Origin: an uncultured Gemmatimonadota bacterium
GTDB taxonomy: Bacteria; Gemmatimonadota; Gemmatimonadetes; Gemmatimonadales; Gemmatimonadaceae
Reading direction: 5' to 3'
NCBI GenBank assembly: GCA_902826615.1
Contig: CADEFN010000001.1
Location: forward strand, 496,001-560,000
DNA length: 64,000 nucleotides
The translations under genes and the position numbers were made by a program. Shown here piece by piece: positions 35,092 to 43,442 of this stretch. Within the stretch, counting starts at the first letter, position 1. Each line of letters starts with the position of its first letter. The notes beneath the pieces are model-generated. The model had not been told where the DNA came from, did no database searches, and saw only the letters and a program-made list of their open reading frames with translations.

Positions 35092-35518
35092 GTATGTAGC
35101 TCTCGACCAGACCTTCGCCGCGTTGAGTGACCCCATCCGGCGCACGATGGTGGAGCAGTTGTCCCGTGGTGAGGCCACCGTGGGTGAACTGGCGGCGCCG
35201 CACCGGATTTCGTTGCCGGCAGTCCTCAAACATGTGCGGACGCTCGAGCGCGCCGGGCTTGTACGTGCGCGCAAGGAAGGACGCACCCGGACGTGTCAGC
35301 TCGCTCCCGAACCGCTGGCACAGGCGAGTCAGTGGCTCGCGCACTACCGTCGCTTCTGGCAGGGCCAGCTCGACTCCCTCGACCGCTATCTGCGAAGCAC
35401 TTCCAACTCGGAGCCTACATGGACACCACCACCCAGGACATCGCCCTCGAAATCAGACGCACCTACGCGGCCACGCCGACGCGCGTCTTCGAAGCGTGGA
35501 CCAAAGCGGAAGGGCTGA
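35084..35518 (+). CDS. ArsR-family winged-helix regulator
   Basis: 144 residues from ATG 35084 inside the palindrome. Winged-helix segments: FAALSDPIRRTMVEQLSRGE, ATVGELAAPHRISLPAVLKH, VRTLERAGLVRARKEGRTR. No metal-binding Cys pair is present, as expected for the subgroup linked to SRPBCC/AHSA1 proteins. The last 33 codons overlap the next gene by 100 nt in another frame and give a Pro/Ser/Arg-rich tail (TSPSKSDAPTRPRRRASSKR), which may be a fortuitous extension. Confidence 0.88.
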   Translation: MVKYVALDQTFAALSDPIRRTMVEQLSRGEATVGELAAPHRISLPAVLKHVRTLERAGLVRARKEGRTRTCQLAPEPLAQASQWLAHYRRFWQGQLDSLDRYLRSTSNSEPTWTPPPRTSPSKSDAPTRPRRRASSKRGPKRKG

Positions 35519-35862
35519 GCGCCTGGTTCGCTCCAACTGCAGAGATGTCCACCATCGTCCACGAACTCGATGTGCGCATCGGTGGCGCGTACCGGATCGA
35601 AATGCGACACATCAGTGGCAAGCAGCACATCGTGCGCGGGACCTACACCGAAGTCGAATCTCCCACTCGCCTCTCGTTCACCTGGTCGTGGGAGGACAAG
35701 CAGGAAGAAGAGAGCCTGGTCGCGCTCGAGTTCCGTGCGGTTGCAGACGGGACCGAGGTGGTCCTTCGGCACACACGATTCCTCAGCGCCGAAAGCCGCG
35801 CAGGACACAACCAAGGGTGGGAGGCGTGCCTTGCCCGACTTGCACCCGCACTCACTACCTGA
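35419..35862 (+). CDS. SRPBCC/AHSA1-domain protein
   Basis: 147 residues. IRRTYAATPTRVFEAWTKAE, LSAWFAP, MSTIVHELDVRIGGAYRIEM, GTYTEVESPTRLSFTWSWED and the final helix HNQGWEACLARLAPAL are typical of the AHSA1 START-like fold, a hydrophobic-cavity ligand binder. It starts inside the ArsR gene (100-nt overlap) and is followed 11 nt later by a DinB gene, so the three form an operon. Confidence 0.9.
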   Translation: MDTTTQDIALEIRRTYAATPTRVFEAWTKAEGLSAWFAPTAEMSTIVHELDVRIGGAYRIEMRHISGKQHIVRGTYTEVESPTRLSFTWSWEDKQEEESLVALEFRAVADGTEVVLRHTRFLSAESRAGHNQGWEACLARLAPALTT

Positions 35863-35873
35863 CGGAGATAGTC

Positions 35874-36380
35874 ATGAGCATCGGTCAGCAACTCCTTGCC
35901 GAATTCGAGCAGGAACTCCACGCCACACGCCGTGTGCTGGAGCGGCTGCCAGAAGACAAATACAGCTGGCGCGCACATCCGACGTCGATGTCGGTGGGGC
36001 AACTCGCGCTGCACATCGCCGCCACACCGGCCGGCGTCACACAAATGATTCAGATGGACCAGATCGACACACCGGCATTTGGGGAACAGCCGGCGGCGAG
36101 CAACCTGAGCGAGGTGATGTCGGCGCTGGACCAGAGTTCAGCGGCCATGCGCCAGACGCTTTCGAGCGCCGCCGACAGTTGGCTGACGGCGCCGTGGGTC
36201 ATGATGGCCGGGGACAAAGAGGTGTTACGCGTGCCGCGCGTCGCCATGATCCGCTCCGTCGGGATGAACCACATCTACCATCATCGCGGTCAGCTCGCGA
36301 TGTGTCTGCGAATGCTCGGGGTTCCAGTGCCGTCGGTGTACGGCGCGAGCCGTGACGAGAATCCCTTTGTGCAGAACTGA
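35874..36380 (+). CDS. DinB-fold protein
   Basis: 168 residues with an SD (GGAGA) 8 nt upstream. DinB features: SMSVGQLALHIAATPAGVTQ (first His) and MNHIYHHRGQLAMCLRMLG (paired His), with IRSVGMNH before them; the end VPSVYGASRDENPF is a common DinB finish. It probably binds one divalent metal through three His. It is the third gene of the ArsR-SRPBCC operon, a combination that suggests response to a small organic compound, but the ligand is unknown. Confidence 0.9.
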   Translation: MSIGQQLLAEFEQELHATRRVLERLPEDKYSWRAHPTSMSVGQLALHIAATPAGVTQMIQMDQIDTPAFGEQPAASNLSEVMSALDQSSAAMRQTLSSAADSWLTAPWVMMAGDKEVLRVPRVAMIRSVGMNHIYHHRGQLAMCLRMLGVPVPSVYGASRDENPFVQN

Positions 36381-36512
36381 CAGGGCTTGCCGTAACAAAG
36401 GGGCGGGGCTGAAGCAGACGATTGAGATAGTCCAACGTTTGCCTGCAGGTGTGTGACGGGCTACGTTTGGCGCGCCCACCGTGCGCGTACGTCAACGCGA
36501 GCCCCCACCCCG

Positions 36513-38435
36513 ATGTTCACGACAGTACCCGCCCTCCTCGGCGTTGCGTTGCACGCGCAATTGGTGGCACCCTTGCCTCGGGTGCCCCTGCCACGACCCG
36601 ATCCCGGCGTAGCCCGCGCAGTCACACATTCGAATCGTGAACGTGCGGGCACACTCACCGGGCGCACGCTCACACTTGCGCTCGACCTTCAGGAGAGCGC
36701 CTGGCGGCCGGAAGGCGTCGACGATCCCGAGGTGCCCATCATCGCGTTCAGCGAACGCGGCAAGGCACCCTCGGTGCCGGGCCCCCTCATCCGCGTGCCA
36801 CGCGGAACCGAAGTGCACCTGACGCTGCGCAATCTGACCGACTCCAATGTGACGGTTCATGGCCTGCGCCCGCCAAGTGATGACCCGGAGCAGGACACCG
36901 TCCAGCTGGCTCCACGCACTACACGCGAGTTGCGATACCGGCTGGGTGTGGCGGGCACCTATCTCTACTACGGTGCCTTTGCGAGCAACTCCTTCCTCGA
37001 CGCACTCTGGAAAGACAGCCAGATGCTGGGGGCTCTCGTGGTAGACGAGCCCGGCGCCTCCACGTCGGATCATGTGCTCGTCTTGAGTGAGTGGTTCCAC
37101 CCGTACGACGACAACCGCCCTTTCGAGGTGGTATCGGTCATCAACGGCAAGGGATGGCCACACACCGAAACCATGCAGCTCAAGCAGGGTGACTCCACGC
37201 GCTTTCGTGTGCTGAATGGCATTCCTCTGCATCATCCACTGCACCTGCACGGCTTCTACTACCGCATCGAGTCGCGCGGCACCGGAACGCGAGACACTCC
37301 TGTGCCACGTGGGGCACAACATCTGAGCAACACCGACGTCATCGATCCGGGGCACACCTACACGCTGAGTTTTGTCCCGTCGACCCCCGGCAACTGGCTC
37401 TACCACTGCCACCTGGCCTTTCACGCTGATGAGACGGTGTCGCTGTCGGGATCGCCTCGTGATTCGGCAGCCGCTGCCCAACTGGCTGCACACACCGGAG
37501 ATCACGGGGCGTCGAGAGCGGAGCACTCCATGCGCGGCCTCGTGATTGGCATCAAGGTGACACCGGCCGCCGGATACACGGAGCCGGTGATAGCCAATGC
37601 CCGGCGCATGGATCTGTTTGTGCAGAAGAGCCCGAATCGGCTGGTCACGGGGGCGCCGGCCATCGGCTTCGCCCTCCAGAAAGGCGACACACCGCCAGCA
37701 CGTGACTCCGTGGTGCTACCAGGGCCCGTGCTCGAACTGCGGCGCGGTGAGCCCGTCGCCATCAACGTGCACAACAGTCTCGACGAACCGACGTCCGTAC
37801 ACTGGCACGGCCTCGAGATCGAGAGCTTTCCGGATGGTGTACCCCACTGGAGTGGACTGGAACAGAAGCTCTACACACAGATTGCACCCGGTGAGACTTT
37901 TGTGGCCGCCTTCACTCCGCCACGTGCGGGGACGTATCCCTACCACTCACATCTCAACGATCGCCGGCACATCCAGTCGGGGATGTATGGTGCCATCGTC
38001 GTCACCGACGGACCACGTGACGTCACGCGTGATCACCTGATTGTCGTCGGAGGAGGAGGCCCCGAAATCGAGCCCAAGATCGAAAGTCCGTATGCATTGG
38101 TGAATGGGCGCCGGAGTCCCCGCGCACTCCGGCTCAAGGCGGGGGTGACACACCGGCTGCGCATCGTGGCGATTCACCCCGACTGGCGTGTGGCCCTCAC
38201 GCTTCGAAACGACTCCACCATCGCCCGCTGGCGTGCGCTCGCCACGGATGGGGCAGACCTGCCCGCGTCGCTCGCTACGCGGCGTGCCGCGCACATCGAG
38301 ATGGGGCCGGGACAAACGGCCGACTTCGAGTTCCTTGCGGCCACACCCGGAACATGGCGTATGGAAGTGCGGTCCGTCGAATCGGGCTTTTACATACCGC
38401 TCGAGGTGATCGTGGAGCCGGCCACAAAGCGCTGA
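36513..38435 (+). CDS. Multicopper oxidase with rearranged copper motifs
   Basis: 640 residues, possibly exported. Four cupredoxin-like segments can be traced. The first has only VHGL (115-118) and YLYYGAF where HWHG and HSH would be. The second has the type-1/trinuclear motifs HPLHLHG (241-247) and YHCHLAFH (297-304). The third has VHWHG (429-433) and YPYHSH (475-480). The last (TWRMEVRSVESGFYIPLEV) lacks ligands. Thus motifs usually at the C-terminus precede those usually at the N-terminus. All eight His and the Cys are present, so an oxidase of phenols, metals or similar substrates is plausible. No Met axial ligand is seen after the HCH motif. Confidence 0.85.
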   Translation: MFTTVPALLGVALHAQLVAPLPRVPLPRPDPGVARAVTHSNRERAGTLTGRTLTLALDLQESAWRPEGVDDPEVPIIAFSERGKAPSVPGPLIRVPRGTEVHLTLRNLTDSNVTVHGLRPPSDDPEQDTVQLAPRTTRELRYRLGVAGTYLYYGAFASNSFLDALWKDSQMLGALVVDEPGASTSDHVLVLSEWFHPYDDNRPFEVVSVINGKGWPHTETMQLKQGDSTRFRVLNGIPLHHPLHLHGFYYRIESRGTGTRDTPVPRGAQHLSNTDVIDPGHTYTLSFVPSTPGNWLYHCHLAFHADETVSLSGSPRDSAAAAQLAAHTGDHGASRAEHSMRGLVIGIKVTPAAGYTEPVIANARRMDLFVQKSPNRLVTGAPAIGFALQKGDTPPARDSVVLPGPVLELRRGEPVAINVHNSLDEPTSVHWHGLEIESFPDGVPHWSGLEQKLYTQIAPGETFVAAFTPPRAGTYPYHSHLNDRRHIQSGMYGAIVVTDGPRDVTRDHLIVVGGGGPEIEPKIESPYALVNGRRSPRALRLKAGVTHRLRIVAIHPDWRVALTLRNDSTIARWRALATDGADLPASLATRRAAHIEMGPGQTADFEFLAATPGTWRMEVRSVESGFYIPLEVIVEPATKR

Positions 38436-38498
38436 CAAGACGGGGATGTGAGTGGCGGTGCCGCGCGATACATTCGCCAGACCGCCACCCTCCAGGTC

Positions 38499-40094
38499 AT
38501 GTCCCGCTCTCGCCTGTCGCTTCCCGTTGTCTTTGGAGCCCTCGTCGCATTCGCTCCCTTCCTTTCCGCGCAAACGCCTGAGCGGCTCGACTACGCCACC
38601 CTCGGGCGCATCCGCGAAGAGGGACTGCAGCGCTCGCAGGTGATGGAAACACTCTCCTGGCTGGCCGACGTGCATGGGCCGCGCCTCACGGGAAGTCCCG
38701 GCTTCAAGGGGGCCGGGCAGTGGGCCGCCGATCAGCTGAAGAAGTGGGGTCTCGCGAACGTGGCATTCGAACCATGGCGCATGGGTCGCTCCTGGTCACT
38801 GGAGCGTTTCAGCGGCCACATGATCGAACCGCAAGTGCAGCCATTGATCGGGTATCCGAAAGCCTGGACACCCGGGACTAACGGCGTGGTGACGGGCGAG
38901 GTGGTGCAGGTGCTGATCAACACACCCGCCGACTTCGAAAAGTTCAAGGGAAAGCTGCGCGGCAAGATCGTGCTGCCACAACGGGAACGCGAAGTCCGTC
39001 TCCTCGAGGGAGACATCGTGCTGCGGATGGGCGAAAAGGAGAAGGCCGAAGCCGAGTCGACACCCGTAACGGGCAACACACCCGGGGGTCGTCCACAGCC
39101 AGCGGCGGTTTCACAGGCGCAGCTGAACAAGTTCTATCTTGACGAAGGGGTCGTGGCAGTGCTCGACCGCGGTTCTGACAGCGATATGTCGGCAGGCGGC
39201 AGTGACATGTCGTGGCAGACACAACGTGTCGATGGCGGCACCGTGTTTGTCGGCGCGGGGGGCGGTCGCGAGGCCGATGCGGCGCCGGTGCCCGTGCAGA
39301 TCACGCTGGCGGTGGAGCACTACAACCGGATGGTGCGCATCCTCCAGAAGGGGGTGCCGGTGAAGGTGGAGCTCGACGTGCGCGTGAAGTTCCACGACGA
39401 AGCAACGCCGAACGCCTTCAACCTCATTGCCGAAATCCCCGGGACCGACCCCGCCCTCAAGGACGAGGTGGTGATGATCGGCGCGCACTTCGATTCATGG
39501 CATGCCGGGACCGGTGCGACCGATAATGCGTCGGGGAGTGCGGCCATGATGGAGGCGATGCGCATCCTGAAAACACTCGGCGTCAAGCCGAGACGCACCA
39601 TTCGAGTGGCGCTGTGGGGTGGCGAAGAGCAGGGACTGATGGGCGCGCGGGAATACGTGAAGCAACACTTCGGCGACGCCGCCACCATGCAAACCAAACC
39701 TGATCACGCGAAAATCTCGGCCTACTACAACATCGACAACGGGACGGGAAAAATTCGTGGCATCTGGATGCAGCAGAACTTTGGGGTGGAGCCGGTGTTC
39801 CGTGACTGGATTGCACCGCTCAAGGATCTCGACGTCAACACCCTGGGTCCGCGCTCCGTCACCAGCACCGATCACCTGGCCTTTGACGCACTGGGCATTC
39901 CCGGCTTCCAGTTCATTCAGGAGCGCCTGGAGTACAACTCCCGCACGCATCACAGCAACATGGACACGGTAGACCACGTCCAGGCGGCGGATATGAAACA
40001 GATGGCGACGGTGGTGGCCTGGTTTGCCTTCAACACGGCCATGCGAGACCAGCTCTTGCCGCGCAAAGCAATGCCGAGCCGAGTGGCGCAGTAG
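38499..40094 (+). CDS. Exported M28 family aminopeptidase
   Basis: 531 residues with a signal peptide (LSLPVVFGALVAFAPFLSA-Q). The two-zinc M28 site is visible: GAHFDSWHAGTGATDNASG (His and Asp around 329-342), WGGEEQGLMGAREYV (catalytic Glu-Glu around 374), NIDNGTG (Asp, about 411) and THHSNMDTVDHV (His, about 483). A PA-like domain insert of about 150 residues sits before the peptidase core. It should trim N-terminal residues from peptides in the periplasm. Two small hairpins follow the stop. Confidence 0.92.
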   Translation: MSRSRLSLPVVFGALVAFAPFLSAQTPERLDYATLGRIREEGLQRSQVMETLSWLADVHGPRLTGSPGFKGAGQWAADQLKKWGLANVAFEPWRMGRSWSLERFSGHMIEPQVQPLIGYPKAWTPGTNGVVTGEVVQVLINTPADFEKFKGKLRGKIVLPQREREVRLLEGDIVLRMGEKEKAEAESTPVTGNTPGGRPQPAAVSQAQLNKFYLDEGVVAVLDRGSDSDMSAGGSDMSWQTQRVDGGTVFVGAGGGREADAAPVPVQITLAVEHYNRMVRILQKGVPVKVELDVRVKFHDEATPNAFNLIAEIPGTDPALKDEVVMIGAHFDSWHAGTGATDNASGSAAMMEAMRILKTLGVKPRRTIRVALWGGEEQGLMGAREYVKQHFGDAATMQTKPDHAKISAYYNIDNGTGKIRGIWMQQNFGVEPVFRDWIAPLKDLDVNTLGPRSVTSTDHLAFDALGIPGFQFIQERLEYNSRTHHSNMDTVDHVQAADMKQMATVVAWFAFNTAMRDQLLPRKAMPSRVAQ

Positions 40095-40108
40095 CCGCCA
40101 GGGTGGTG

Positions 40109-40122
40109 CCCGCGAAAGCGGG
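40109..40122 (+). terminator. GAAA-tetraloop hairpin after the M28 gene
   Basis: Perfect 5-bp stem CCCGC-GAAA-GCGGG with a GNRA loop, 14 nt after the stop codon. There is no T tract. It could stabilise or end the transcript. Confidence 0.35.
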
Positions 40123-40151
40123 TATCGACTCCGCAACACAACTCAACTTGC

Positions 40152-40169
40152 GCGGACCCCACGGTCCGC
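40152..40169 (+). other. Hairpin in the leader of the FmdB-like gene
   Basis: Perfect 7-bp stem GCGGACC-CCAC-GGTCCGC ending 14 nt before ATG 40184, so it would sit just in front of the ribosome-binding region of the next gene. Confidence 0.4.
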
Positions 40170-40183
40170 ACGAGGTTCAATAG

Positions 40184-40411
40184 ATGCCGACCTACACCTA
40201 CCAGACCATCCCGGCCAGCGACGCCCAGCCGGAACAGTTCGAGTGGCGCCAGTCGATGAGCGAGCCCGCGCTGACCAGGCACCCCGTGACCGGTGAGCCC
40301 GTGCAGCGCGTGATTTCCGGTGGGCTGGGGCTCATGGGTTTGGGCGAGAAGTCCCTCCCCGAAGCTGGCCCGGGGTGTGGCCCGGGTTCCTGCGGCTGCG
40401 GGCGCTTTTGA
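40184..40411 (+). CDS. Small FmdB-like protein without ribbon cysteines
   Basis: 75 residues. MPTYTYQTIPAS, FEWRQSMSEPALTRHPVTGE and PVQRVISGGLGLMG follow the FmdB/zinc-ribbon pattern (MPTYEY..., QSM, VxRVISGG) residue by residue, but the four Cys of the ribbon are absent. Cys occur only in the tail (GCGPGSCGCGRF). It is likely a cytosolic small protein that keeps the fold without zinc, or uses the tail for metal. Function unknown; the start is clear, and a 7-bp hairpin lies just upstream. Confidence 0.75.
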   Translation: MPTYTYQTIPASDAQPEQFEWRQSMSEPALTRHPVTGEPVQRVISGGLGLMGLGEKSLPEAGPGCGPGSCGCGRF

Positions 40412-40455
40412 CCACTCCGGTGGATCCCGTGGTCGCCCTGCGCGCCGACTAACCG

Positions 40456-41736
40456 CTACGGCACAGCCTTGGCTGGGGCCGTGGTGTCGCTGGCGGCCTG
40501 CGTGCGTCGGTCGCGTGAGACAATCACTTTGCTGAGCCGCTCTCGCGGCAGTGGCCAGTTTGGGGCCTTCCAGCCACTGCGCTCGACCGGTGATGCGCCA
40601 CCCGATGCGGGCCGAAGTGCCCCTTCGTACTCGGCATACTTGGAGCCGGGATTCCACAAGGCCCAGCTCTTCGCGCCCGCGTCATACGTTCCCTGAATCT
40701 GAGCGCGCAACTGCGCGGGGCCGTAGGTCAAACCGCGAATGCTCATCGCCTCCAGCCAGGGCATGACTTCACCAACCTTCACCTTGGCGGAGTCGCGCAG
40801 GAAGTTGGTGCGCTCCACGGCATCAGTCACTGAGAGCCGCAGCACTTCGTACGGATTGGCGTGCGGGCGCTCAAAGCCGTACAGCCCGCGGTAGTAGTGC
40901 GATGGATAGGTCATGGGCAGCACCACGTCGGCCGAGGAAATCACCCGCTCCCAATTCTGCCCGATGCCGACATCGTCGGCGAGGTGTGTGACAAGACCGA
41001 AGACGTCCGCCGTGATCGGCACCTTGTACGACTTGAGCTCCTCTTTGGAGTAGAGAATGAAGTCCCGGATGTTATCTGCCCGCGTTTTGCCATTGCTGCC
41101 CGGGAAGGACATGGTGGAACGCAGGCGGTCGGACACGTCGGGAAAGCGAACGTAATCCCACTGCACCTCGCGAAACCCCATGTCGAGTGCCTCGCGCGCG
41201 ATGGCGATGTTGTAATCCCACACGCGCTTGTCGTACGGGTTGACCCAGGCACCTCGCTTGTTGTCGCGCCAGAGACCGCCATTCACATGCTGAATGGCCA
41301 GCTCCGGCTTTTTCTCGGCGAGCATGCGGTCCTTGAAGACCACGATCCGTGCGATGGGGTAGATGTTGTGCGCCAGCAGGGTGTCGACCAGCTCGGGCAA
41401 CCAGTTGGTGGCCGGGCGTTTGTCGGCGCCGATCTCGCGTGCCAATGCGATCCTGGTGCCGGCATGCGAGAGGTAGGTGTCCGACTCCTTGATGTCGACG
41501 ATGACGGCGTTGATCTCCGTGGCGTCGGCGATGCGGATGAGGTCGGCCATGCGGCTGCGCGATCCGGCGGCCCAGGCATTCACATAGAGCGCACGAGTGC
41601 TGTCCGGGCGCGCCATCCCGCCCGTGCTGACGGTGGACGTGGCGGGAGCGGTGGCCGCTTGGGCCGCAACGGGACGAGGCGCGTCCTTGCTGGTGCAGGC
41701 GGCGGCAATACTGACGAGCAGGAAAAAACGAAACAC
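40456..41736 (-). CDS. DUF4015 putative glycoside hydrolase lipoprotein
   Basis: 426 residues with a lipoprotein signal (FFLLVSIAAAC-T). The TIM-barrel family DUF4015 (COG1306) is recognised by TRALYVNAWAAGS, INAVIVDIKESD, IYPIARIVVFKD, GFREVQWDYVRFPD, VPITADVFGLV and VVLPMTYPSHY. The Asp/Glu in these strand ends are the probable catalytic acids. It acts on a carbohydrate in the periplasm; the substrate is unknown. It is convergent with the FmdB-like gene and separated by 78 nt from the aldolase-like gene upstream. Confidence 0.85.
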   Translation of the reverse strand: MFRFFLLVSIAAACTSKDAPRPVAAQAATAPATSTVSTGGMARPDSTRALYVNAWAAGSRSRMADLIRIADATEINAVIVDIKESDTYLSHAGTRIALAREIGADKRPATNWLPELVDTLLAHNIYPIARIVVFKDRMLAEKKPELAIQHVNGGLWRDNKRGAWVNPYDKRVWDYNIAIAREALDMGFREVQWDYVRFPDVSDRLRSTMSFPGSNGKTRADNIRDFILYSKEELKSYKVPITADVFGLVTHLADDVGIGQNWERVISSADVVLPMTYPSHYYRGLYGFERPHANPYEVLRLSVTDAVERTNFLRDSAKVKVGEVMPWLEAMSIRGLTYGPAQLRAQIQGTYDAGAKSWALWNPGSKYAEYEGALRPASGGASPVERSGWKAPNWPLPRERLSKVIVSRDRRTQAASDTTAPAKAVP

Positions 41737-41814
41737 GGGAGGGGGTGCAAGGGGAGTGCTGAAGTTAGTGCACTCCCCCTCGAGAAAACGCCCCCCGCGA
41801 ATGTGGCGAGACGT

Positions 41815-42780
41815 CTAGCGGCCCGCGAGTTTGCGGCCGAGCTCGACGGTCTTCATTCCGGGCTCACCCCACCCGATGACAAACACACTGAAGCCCTGCT
41901 TCATGCGCATCTCGATGTCGTTGAGGCCGGCCGGGTACCCACACGGAACGTTGAATTCCTTGCACGCCGCCAGCACCGACTGAATGGCGGCTTCCCAGCC
42001 CGCCTCATCAAACACGCGTTTGCCAGATGCGTCGGTGGAAGAGAACACACCGCGGAGTGTTCCGGCGCCTGGGAAGAGCACACCGATGCCCTTCACGGCG
42101 GCAATCTCGCGGATCTTCGCCAGACCTTCCTTGCTCTCGACGATCGTCCAGTTGACGAGCTCACCCTTCGGGTTGAGCGGCCAGAGGTCTGCCTTCTCCT
42201 TGTAGGTCTTCTCGTTCATTCCCCACATCGCCGGCGCGCCACCCACGTCGTCGGGTCGCGTGCCGCCCTGTGACTGGAATCGCATCATGTCGAGCCCCAT
42301 CTTCACTTCCGCAGCGCTCTGCACATCCACAAACACAATCCCGTGCACGCCCAGATTGAGCTGTTTGGCGATGCGCTCACGGGCGAGCGCGGGGTTGGCG
42401 GCAATCTCCGGGGTCTTCACCATCAGGGGATGACTGCGCTTGAGCGATCCACCGGACGCCAATCCCTTCACGAACTCCGTGAACGTCGAATACCCGGCGT
42501 CGAAGTTGCCCTCCATGGTGCCGTCGAAGATGTAGTCGGCGCCGGTGTATCCCAGCGCGTCCGCGGCCAGTTGAGCCTGCGTTTTGTCAGGCCCAGCGTT
42601 CGCCGGGGCTTCTGTGCCGGGACGCCGCCGCGGATTGGCGGGCGCGTATAGCCCGAAGATGGGCTTCTTGGCCGCCAGCAGCTCCACGACCTGGTTGTGA
42701 CGCTGGGCGTGGGCCGGCGCTGCCACCAGGGCGGCGACGGTCGTGACAACAGTCAGGGTCCAACGCTGATTGAGGGGCAT
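41815..42780 (-). CDS. Exported HpcH/HpaI aldolase-family protein
   Basis: 321 residues from MPLNQRWTLTVVTTVAALVA with cleavage after AHA; an ATG at 42828 would add 16 residues before the signal. HpcH/HpaI features: GIVFVDVQSAAEVKMGLDMM, NWTIVESKEGLAKIREIAAV and GIGVLFPGAGTLRGVFSS, then FVIGWGEPGMKTVELGRKL. Family members are metal-dependent class II pyruvate aldolases in the cytoplasm; an export signal is unusual. The metal-binding Glu and Asp cannot be placed with certainty. It is probably co-transcribed with the DUF4015 gene downstream. Confidence 0.82.
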   Translation of the reverse strand: MPLNQRWTLTVVTTVAALVAAPAHAQRHNQVVELLAAKKPIFGLYAPANPRRRPGTEAPANAGPDKTQAQLAADALGYTGADYIFDGTMEGNFDAGYSTFTEFVKGLASGGSLKRSHPLMVKTPEIAANPALARERIAKQLNLGVHGIVFVDVQSAAEVKMGLDMMRFQSQGGTRPDDVGGAPAMWGMNEKTYKEKADLWPLNPKGELVNWTIVESKEGLAKIREIAAVKGIGVLFPGAGTLRGVFSSTDASGKRVFDEAGWEAAIQSVLAACKEFNVPCGYPAGLNDIEMRMKQGFSVFVIGWGEPGMKTVELGRKLAGR

Positions 42781-42934
42781 CAGAAGGGGTTCCGGCGGCG
42801 GTTCGGGGAGGAGCGAGTATGGGAGCATGCGCCTGCCGCGGCAAGCGCCATGAAGGAACGCGCGGGTGCCCCGTCTCCGTTGTATTCTCCAGTCGTCCCC
42901 GCCCCGCCGTCTTTCAAGCGGGTGTCATGAACCC

Positions 42935-43402
42935 ATGGAGAACCCCGTGTTTCGAGCCTCGCTGCTGGTTGCTGCCGTCTTCGCTGGAACTGCGTGTGCC
43001 CCCGCCGAGAAGGCGCCTTCAACCGATACCGCCTCCACTTCCGTGACTGCCACCACCACGGGAGGCGCCTCCGCCGAAATCCTCAGTCCTGCCGAGGGAG
43101 ATTCCGTGACGCTCCCGGTAGTCATTCGGCTCGGCGCGACGGGCGTGGAGGTTATCCCCGCCAGCGGGCAGGTCGAGCCGGGGAAGGGCCACCACCATTT
43201 GATCGTGGATGGCGACGTGCCCACCGATACCATGCCCCTGCCCAAGCCGCCGGTGGCCATCCATCTGGGCAACGGGGCGACCGAGTTCACGCTGGACTCG
43301 CTGACGCCCGGCTCACACCGTGTGATCGCGGTGTTTGCGTCGGGTGACCACGTACCGATGAAAGAAGTCCGGCGCGACACGGTGACCTTCATCGTTCGTT
43401 AG
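42935..43402 (+). CDS. DUF4399 lipoprotein
   Basis: 155 residues with signal and lipobox (SLLVAAVFAGTAC-A). The segment GKGHHHLIVDGDVP followed by PPVAIHLGNGATEFTLDSL, SHRVIAVFASGDHVPM and VTFIVR is the DUF4399 pattern, a small beta-sandwich of unknown function. After the lipobox there is a Thr/Ser-rich linker of about 30 residues. It ends CGT-TAG in a GTTAGGC heptamer. It is divergent from the aldolase-like gene, so a shared promoter region lies between 42781 and 42934. Confidence 0.85.
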   Translation: MENPVFRASLLVAAVFAGTACAPAEKAPSTDTASTSVTATTTGGASAEILSPAEGDSVTLPVVIRLGATGVEVIPASGQVEPGKGHHHLIVDGDVPTDTMPLPKPPVAIHLGNGATEFTLDSLTPGSHRVIAVFASGDHVPMKEVRRDTVTFIVR

Positions 43403-43442
43403 GCAGCGGTCCTCGTCACTTCCGCGCCAGCGGACAATCGCA

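Noticed and set aside
34328-35344. A 338-codon open frame on the minus strand
   Set aside because: It overlaps the ADOP permease and ArsR genes and has no recognisable domain.
40861-42273. A 470-codon open frame on the plus strand
   Set aside because: It is the complement of the DUF4015 and HpaI-type genes, both of which have clear family motifs and signal peptides.
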